This document shows positions 1 through 4,082 of a stretch of 5,022 nucleotides of DNA, piece after piece; position 1 is the first letter of the stretch; each line of letters begins with the position of its first letter. Below the pieces are notes generated by a model, which had not been told where the DNA came from, searched no databases, and worked only from the letters and a program-made list of their open reading frames with translations. The stretch spans positions 1 to 5,022 of the forward strand of contig JAJZJJ010000301.1 in the NCBI GenBank assembly GCA_021810175.1. Reading direction: 5' to 3'. A program made the position numbers and the translations under genes. Origin of the DNA: Acidobacteriota bacterium. Its GTDB lineage: Bacteria > Acidobacteriota > Terriglobia > Terriglobales > Acidobacteriaceae.

Positions 1-36
1 TTCCGCAATGGATGGGGCCCCACCCAACACAACGGA

Positions 37-71
37 GTCATTCTGAGGCGAAGCCGAAGTATCCCGATGAA
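37..71. repeat. putative dispersed intergenic repeat, type 1
   Basis: The stretch starts GTCATTCTGAGGCGAAGC and ends in ATCCCGATGAA. It resembles a family of short repeats of the form GTCATTCTGAGCGAAG...GAAGAATC that I recall from intergenic regions of Acidobacteriota and some other soil bacteria. Only one copy is in the window, so repetition cannot be shown here. The GGCGAAGCC core can form only a very small hairpin. Confidence 0.4.
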
Positions 72-116
72 CCGCCGGCTGGGAACACCGCTTCAGGCTT
101 CCCCACAACTCCTATC

Positions 117-170
117 CACTCCAGCTTTTCTTTGCGTCTTGGCGGTGGAATTTGCCTTTGCGCCCAAGGT
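117..170 (-). repeat. putative dispersed intergenic repeat, type 2
   Basis: On the minus strand this reads as CGCAAAGGCAAATTCC, then ACCGCCAAGACGCAAAG. It contains two CGCAAAG words 26 bp apart (plus-strand CTTTGCG at 130-136 and 156-162). It resembles the 'CCGCAAAGACGCAAAG' family of dispersed intergenic repeats that I recall from acidobacterial and verrucomicrobial genomes. There is a single copy in this window, so the call rests on resemblance. Confidence 0.35.
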
Positions 171-194
171 GCGTGGCCCGCGCGGCCAGCACCA

Positions 195-1766
195 TCAATG
201 CGCGCCCGCCGGCGCTCGCCCGTGCGCCACCTTCTTGAAGAACCATACCAGGATGACGCACGCGGCGCTCAACAGCGCTGTCCATCGAAACACATCGATA
301 AACGCCCACAGCAGCGATTGCTGCTGCAGCATCCCATAGATTTGCCCCTGCGCTGCCCCTGCCGCATCGGCGGGATTGGTCTGTCGCGACAGATACCCGT
401 TCAACGCATGCAGTCTCTGCTGCAACCACGTCTGCCCCATCGGCAGGTAATTCGTAAGGTTCGTCTGGTGAAAGTCGCTCCGCCGCACCAGTTCCGTCTG
501 CGTCAATGAAATCCCAATCGATCCGCCCACGTTGCGCATCAGGTTAAAGATGCCGCTCGCATTACCCATCTGCTCGTTGCGCAGCGTTCCGTAGGTCTCC
601 GTTGCAATCGGCACAAACACAAAGCTCAGCGCAAAGCCGGTGATGACGATCGGCCACAACAGCGTCGTCGGACCAATCTCCAGGTTCGAATTGCCGAAAA
701 TCAGCGACGTCACCGTAAACACCAGGAAACCAAACGTCAGCAGTATCCGCGCATCGATCTTGTTGCCGATCAGCCCGATCACAGGCATGCCCAGAATCGA
801 CCCCACGCCTCTGGGAAACACCACCAGCCCCGCCGAAAACGCCGTATACCCCAGCAACTCCTGGAAGTACAGAGGCAGCACCGTGATCATCGAATAGATG
901 CAGATGCCGAACGCAAAAATCAGAGTGCATCCAATCGCGAAATTCCAGTCCTTGAACGTCTTCAGGTTCACCAGCGGCTTGTCCTTCCGCCACGAGTGAA
1001 CGACGAACCATATAAATGCAATCGTGAACACCGCAAAGGTCCAGCGAACCCAGTCCGCGCCAAACCAGTCCGCCTCTTGTCCCTTATCAAGCATGATCTG
1101 CAGCGTGCCGGTCCACAGTGCCAGCAGGCCAAAACCAATCCCGTCGAACTTGCCCGGATTCGCCTTCCGCACATAATGCGGATCGTGTACGAAGCGGCTG
1201 ATCATGATCACCGCCAGGATGCCCACGGGAATGTTGATGTAGAACGCATACCGCCAGCTGTAGGTATCTGTCAGCCAGCCGCCCAGCGTCGGACCAATCA
1301 CCGGCGCCACCACCACGCCAAAGGCAAACACCGCCATGGCCGCCGCGCGCTTGGCGGGCGGAAAACTCTCCATCAGAATCGACTGCGACAACGGCTGCAG
1401 CGCCCCACCGCCCGCCCCCTGAATCACGCGCGCAATCAATATGAATCCAAGCGTCGGCGCCATCCCGCAGAAAAACGACGAAATCGTAAAAATGATCACG
1501 CACGTGATCAAAAACCGCTTCCGCCCAAACCGCAGCGCAAACCAGTTACTCGCCGGCAGAATCACGGCGTTGGACACCAGGTAGCTCGTCAGCACCCAGG
1601 TGGCTTCATCGGTCGTCGCCGAAAGCGATCCCGCAATATACGGCAGCGCCACCGACGCAATCGATGTATCCAACACCTCCATGAATGTCGCCAGCATCAC
1701 AGAAGCGGCAATCAGCCATGGATTCACCCCTCCTGTATCTGGTGTCTGCGACTCAATCTCAGCCAT
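195..1766 (-). CDS. DHA2-family MFS multidrug efflux transporter (EmrB/QacA-like)
   Basis: Complete 523-aa inner-membrane protein, close to the roughly 510-aa length of EmrB and QacA, with about 14 predicted helices. Such proteins export drugs or other hydrophobic compounds by proton antiport. Visible family marks: the TM1 motif LDTSIASVALP (residues 32-42, with the membrane-embedded Asp33), motif A-like FALRFGRKRF (76-85) in the cytoplasmic loop after TM2, motif B-like RVIQGAGGGALQP (113-125), and motif C, the antiporter signature APVIGPTLGG (153-162), followed by WRYAFYINIPVG (170-181). A polar, Gln-rich stretch before the final helix (the last loop) is usual for EmrB relatives. The ATG at 1766-1764 is preceded only by a weak purine-rich stretch (AAAAGATAAGAA), so the ribosome site is poor. 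In Gram-negative bacteria these pumps usually sit beside an HlyD-type adaptor and often a TetR or MarR repressor; neither is in the window, so it is either solitary or its partner lies beyond the left edge. The substrate cannot be told from sequence. Confidence 0.93.
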   Translation of the reverse strand: MAEIESQTPDTGGVNPWLIAASVMLATFMEVLDTSIASVALPYIAGSLSATTDEATWVLTSYLVSNAVILPASNWFALRFGRKRFLITCVIIFTISSFFCGMAPTLGFILIARVIQGAGGGALQPLSQSILMESFPPAKRAAAMAVFAFGVVVAPVIGPTLGGWLTDTYSWRYAFYINIPVGILAVIMISRFVHDPHYVRKANPGKFDGIGFGLLALWTGTLQIMLDKGQEADWFGADWVRWTFAVFTIAFIWFVVHSWRKDKPLVNLKTFKDWNFAIGCTLIFAFGICIYSMITVLPLYFQELLGYTAFSAGLVVFPRGVGSILGMPVIGLIGNKIDARILLTFGFLVFTVTSLIFGNSNLEIGPTTLLWPIVITGFALSFVFVPIATETYGTLRNEQMGNASGIFNLMRNVGGSIGISLTQTELVRRSDFHQTNLTNYLPMGQTWLQQRLHALNGYLSRQTNPADAAGAAQGQIYGMLQQQSLLWAFIDVFRWTALLSAACVILVWFFKKVAHGRAPAGAH

Positions 1767-2144
1767 TCAGTTCTTATCTTTTCGTTCGGTCGTTCGTCAG
1801 GCGTTTGCGCCGGTTTGCATTCCCGGTTCCGTGCTCAGTCCGGCGTTTACGTTAGGAAAATCTGCGCACATCCGTACCCTTCAGCGGCTATGCGCGCCAT
1901 AGAAAATAGTTTCGGCGGAAAACTCTCAGCGAAACACTTCCATTGGATACTGTTCCACTCGGTTCGGATGCAGCCTTTGCCTCGAATTCGCTCCCGCGTC
2001 GGCCCCTCACGCCACTCCTTCATTTATTTTGCCTGTTTTTCATCTCCACACTGGTGGCCGCAAGGCGGCGGGTCAGGTATCCTGTTGCGCGAAGTCCAGA
2101 AGTCCCCCATATTCACTCCAAACGCAGAAGAGGACATTCATCTT
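1767..2144. promoter_or_regulatory. divergent intergenic region between the efflux gene and the SPFH operon
   Basis: These 378 nt separate two divergently transcribed genes and should contain both promoters. No strong -35/-10 pair stands out. Possible operator-like structures are an 8-bp tandem repeat (TCGTTCGG/TCGTTCGT, 1782-1797) 15 nt upstream of the efflux ATG, a CTATG-5nt-CATAG inverted repeat at 1888-1902, and an AGTTT-7nt-AAACT inverted repeat at 1908-1924. The plus-strand frame of the SPFH gene is open through this whole region, but the upstream part is arginine/histidine/proline-rich, is antisense to the efflux gene further left, and shows no protein family, so I do not count it as coding. 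Confidence 0.5.
2130..2134 (+). promoter_or_regulatory. ribosome binding site of the SPFH gene
   Basis: GAGGA lies 10 nt before the ATG at 2145. It supports this ATG as the true start, rather than any of the far-upstream starts in the same open frame (the frame is open from 996). The SPFH homology also begins only after this point. Confidence 0.6.
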
Positions 2145-3008
2145 ATGGCGATCGCACGGCAGGTCATCACTTCGCTTCTACCAGACGGCACTGACATGCT
2201 TGGTACCAAGCATATCGCTGTCAAAATTGCAGACGAAAGCATCGTCTCCGGCTCCCTGCTCACCGTTGAAAGCAACCATTTCTGCGTACTCAAGTCCCGC
2301 GGCGCTGTCCTCCAGGTCTACGAGACCGGCCAGTATGCCATCACCACTCCGGACAAGCCTCTCCTCGGTTCCATAGCCCAGGGCTTCTTCGGCGGCAATT
2401 CTCCATGGGTTTATGAGGTCATCTACGTCAACCGCTCCAAGCTCCTGCTCCGCAGTGAGGGTATCGCCACCAGCGAAGAAATGGCAGAAATGGCCTACCA
2501 GGTCGACTACTACATCCACGTCGACAGCAAGGAAGCCGCACTCGACCTCATTACCCACCTCCCCTTCAATGGCCACTTCATTGACACAAAGGAAGTCGCC
2601 GACTACGCCGGCCCCGCCATCGAGCAGTCCATCAACCAGATCGTCCAGGTCACCAAAATGGAGGACATCAACGAGCACATCGGCGAAGTCCGCGAACTCG
2701 TCAAAAACCACCTCACCGAATTCCTCCGCATCTACGGCATCACCCTCAACGATCTCAAAATCCTCATCATGCCCAAGGACGAGCGCATGCGTGAGCTCAT
2801 CTCGCTGCAGGCCATGGGCCTTTCGCCCATTGAGGCCGTTCGCTACTACCTTGCGCTCCGCATGGCCGACCGCGGCCTCATCTCCGCGCCCAACGCCGCC
2901 GCCGGAGTCCCTTTCTCCATCGGCGGCCAACCGACCGGCTTCTACGACATCAGCAAGGACACCGGCACCACCGCCAACCGTATACCACCCCTGCCCGAGG
3001 TCAAGTAA
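2145..3008 (+). CDS. soluble SPFH/prohibitin-fold protein (YdjI / 'virion core protein'-like)
   Basis: 287 aa. After a short lead (1-40) it follows the SPFH pattern: FCVLKSRGAVLQVYETGQYAITTPDKP (46-72) is the beta-rich start of the domain, and NRSKLLLRSEGIATSEEMAEMAYQVDYYIHVDSKEAALDLI (96-136) is the central part in which a strand precedes the first long helix. The rest of the fold runs to about 205 and ends in ITLNDLKILIMPKDERMREL (199-218). The tail (about 245-287) is Gly/Pro/Thr-rich and probably disordered. There is no N-terminal membrane segment, signal peptide or long coiled coil, so unlike stomatin, flotillin or HflK/C it is probably cytoplasmic or peripherally membrane-bound. Proteins of this fold build oligomeric rings or scaffolds; the specific job is unknown. 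The stop overlaps the next start (TAATG), so the two genes are almost certainly co-translated and may work together. A perfect 18-bp palindrome covers codons 18-23. Family call is firm, function is open. Confidence 0.85.
   Translation: MAIARQVITSLLPDGTDMLGTKHIAVKIADESIVSGSLLTVESNHFCVLKSRGAVLQVYETGQYAITTPDKPLLGSIAQGFFGGNSPWVYEVIYVNRSKLLLRSEGIATSEEMAEMAYQVDYYIHVDSKEAALDLITHLPFNGHFIDTKEVADYAGPAIEQSINQIVQVTKMEDINEHIGEVRELVKNHLTEFLRIYGITLNDLKILIMPKDERMRELISLQAMGLSPIEAVRYYLALRMADRGLISAPNAAAGVPFSIGGQPTGFYDISKDTGTTANRIPPLPEVK
2196..2213. repeat. perfect 18-bp palindrome inside the SPFH gene
   Basis: ATGCTTGGTACCAAGCAT is its own reverse complement with no spacer, spanning codons 18-23 (Met-Leu-Gly-Thr-Lys-His). 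Flanking bases (C at 2195, A at 2214) do not extend it. It could be an intragenic operator for a dimeric regulator, or chance. It contains an in-frame ATG, but no ribosome site precedes that. Confidence 0.7.
2997..3000 (+). promoter_or_regulatory. ribosome binding site of the SPFH partner gene
   Basis: GAGG lies inside the last codons of the SPFH gene, 7 nt before the ATG at 3008. Together with the TAATG stop/start overlap it fixes the start of the second gene and points to coupled translation. Confidence 0.7.
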
Positions 3009-3559
3009 TGGCCCTCTTTGACTTCTATGACGCGGGTCCCATCCGTCAGATCGCGACCAACCTCTTCTACGGATGGGGCTACAACTTCTACCGCCTCGAA
3101 AATCAGCTACGCGCGGACGACCAGCTCGTCCGCGCCAAGGCGGCCTGGCTTCTCGGCCGGGCTCTCTCCTCGGTCGAAACCGCCGAATCCGACTACCGTC
3201 GCGAATTCCTCCCGCCGCCCAGCCGTCAGCATCCGTTTCCTGACGCCTCCGCGGTCGCTTCGGCCCAGAAGATCGAGCGCCTTGCCGCCTCCATCCGAGC
3301 CCTCGAAGCCGCCATGCAGGAGCAGCCCGTCCCCGAGAACGACCGCATGACCCAGCGCTATCGCAAAGAAGCTCCCACCCTCCAGGCCCTCATCTCCCAG
3401 GACGAACTTCTCGTCGGCCGCTGCGAAATGCTGCGCTCCATTCTGGAGGGCCAGTCCGCCTCCGTCATCCTCGAAAGAATGTCCTCTATCGAGAACGGCC
3501 TCACCTCCATCCGGGAAAATCTCCAGCAGCGCGCCGCCATCCTTCTGCAACCCGCCTGA
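3008..3559 (+). CDS. unrecognised helical protein co-translated with the SPFH protein
   Basis: 183 aa, no family that I recognise. The N-terminal 55 residues look like the conserved part: MALFDFYDAGPIRQIATNLF (1-20), then an aromatic patch YGWGYNFYRLENQLRADDQL (21-40) and an amphipathic helix VRAKAAWLLGRALSSVE (41-57). A proline-rich linker (about 68-80, FLPPPSRQHPFP) separates this from two likely helical or coiled-coil segments (about 82-105 and 120-180, with regular Leu/Ile/Ala spacing). There is one cysteine (139), no signal peptide and no membrane helix, so it should be cytoplasmic. Start overlaps the SPFH stop by one base, with a good ribosome site. The inference is a binding partner or assembly factor of the SPFH protein, possibly through coiled-coil contacts; nothing in the sequence indicates enzymatic activity. 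Codon use matches the SPFH gene, so the pair probably has one origin. Confidence 0.8.
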   Translation: MALFDFYDAGPIRQIATNLFYGWGYNFYRLENQLRADDQLVRAKAAWLLGRALSSVETAESDYRREFLPPPSRQHPFPDASAVASAQKIERLAASIRALEAAMQEQPVPENDRMTQRYRKEAPTLQALISQDELLVGRCEMLRSILEGQSASVILERMSSIENGLTSIRENLQQRAAILLQPA

Positions 3560-3573
3560 TGCGCGGGCAGCAC

Positions 3574-3598
3574 GCAGACGGTGCCCCGCACCGTCTGC
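3574..3598. terminator. perfect 11-bp hairpin after the SPFH operon, likely bidirectional terminator
   Basis: GCAGACGGTGC, loop CCC, GCACCGTCTGC. It lies 14 nt after the stop of the second SPFH-operon gene and 17 nt after the stop of the CMD remnant read on the other strand, exactly between two convergent gene ends. Neither side carries a clean T-run (plus side continues ATCGTCTATCCCC), so intrinsic termination would be weak; it may instead stabilise mRNA 3' ends. Confidence 0.6.
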
Positions 3599-3615
3599 AT
3601 CGTCTATCCCCTCCT

Positions 3616-3813
3616 TCAGCTCGCCACTGCCTCCTGCTGCTTGCGCCACGCCTTCGCCTCCGCGGAGTTCACCCACTCGCCCGCTACCTGCCGCGTCGCA
3701 ATGTTCACGCGATTGAAGAAATTGATCATGGCAATGGAAAACACCAGTATCGCCAGCGCCTGTTCGTCATAGTGCCGCGCAGCCTCATCCCACACATCGT
3801 CGGACACGCCGAT
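3616..3813 (-). pseudogene. C-terminal remnant of a carboxymuconolactone decarboxylase/AhpD-like protein
   Basis: About 65 codons remain, ending in TGA at 3618-3616. The segment GVSDDVWDEAARHYDEQ, followed by ALAILVFSIAMINFFNRVN and IATRQVAGEW, is a good match to the C-terminal half of the CMD/AhpD-like family (about 150 aa): the 'Y-D-E-x-x-L-x-x-L-x-x-x-I-A-x-I-N-x-x-N-R' helices plus the closing R-x-V-A-G. The N-terminal half, which carries the usual E...CxxC...H peroxidatic/proton-relay motif, is missing. In the same frame upstream of 3813 the reading becomes low-complexity Arg/Gly/Asp sequence, which is the antisense of the sigma-factor remnant, and no ATG lies close upstream. It is therefore most likely inactive. 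The loss point coincides with the loss point of the sigma remnant on the other strand. Confidence 0.75.
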
Positions 3814-4077
3814 CTCGCAGCCGGCCTTCCCCCTGCGGCAACCGAACTTCGCGGAGCCGAACACTGGGCCAGGCAGGCCATCACCTTCGCCCGCGGCGCG
3901 GTCTTCGCTCGCCCTGCTCTCATCGACGGTGCGGCCGACGTCGTCATTGCGCCGCGCGGACGTCTCTTCCGCGCCCTGCGCTTCACGCTTCTCAACGGCA
4001 AAATCGCGGAAATCGACGTCATCGCCGACCCTTCCCGCCTGCGCACTCTGGAGGTTGCCTTGCCTGCCCTCGAATGA
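3805..4077 (+). pseudogene. C-terminal remnant of an ECF41-type sigma factor (SnoaL-like tail)
   Basis: About 90 codons remain, ending in TGA at 4075-4077. The segment ELRGAEHWARQAITFARGA (14-32), then FARPALIDGAADVVIAPRGR (34-53), FRALRFTLLNGKIAEIDVI (55-73) and ADPSRLRTL (74-82), matches the SnoaL-like C-terminal extension of ECF41 sigma factors (SigJ-like, about 290 aa). ADPSRL takes the place of the family's NPDKL motif, which in characterised members helps control sigma activity. Nothing of the sigma-2 and sigma-4 domains that bind core polymerase and promoter DNA is present. The homology fades around 3805-3812, exactly where the CMD remnant on the other strand begins. The frame stays open upstream to an ATG at 3559, but that upstream part is antisense CMD sequence. 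Most likely a decayed gene; alternatively its tail is expressed within a chimeric frame. Confidence 0.75.
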
Positions 4078-4082
4078 ACCTC

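Larger units (their letters stand above)
1..194. other. non-coding flank downstream of the efflux gene
   Basis: I see no convincing gene here; open frames crossing it have no recognisable protein character. It begins with a 10-bp GC palindrome (TGGGGCCCCA, 13-22) and then carries two stretches that look like dispersed intergenic repeats, listed separately. The efflux gene on the minus strand ends at 195-197, so this is its 3' flank. No clear hairpin with a T-run was found that could serve as its terminator. Confidence 0.5.

Noticed and set aside
996..2144. Long upstream extension of the SPFH frame (open from 996, giving 670 aa)
   Set aside because: The upstream part is mostly antisense to the efflux gene, is Arg/His/Pro-rich without family character, and a ribosome site plus the start of homology support the ATG at 2145.
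2196..2198. Alternative SPFH start at Met18
   Set aside because: No ribosome site precedes it, and the ATG is part of the palindrome; the upstream ATG at 2145 has a GAGGA at usable spacing.
2178..2930. 250-aa minus-strand frame opposite the SPFH gene
   Set aside because: Asp/Val/Gly-rich translation typical of an antisense shadow of a C-ending-codon gene; the plus strand has clear SPFH homology.
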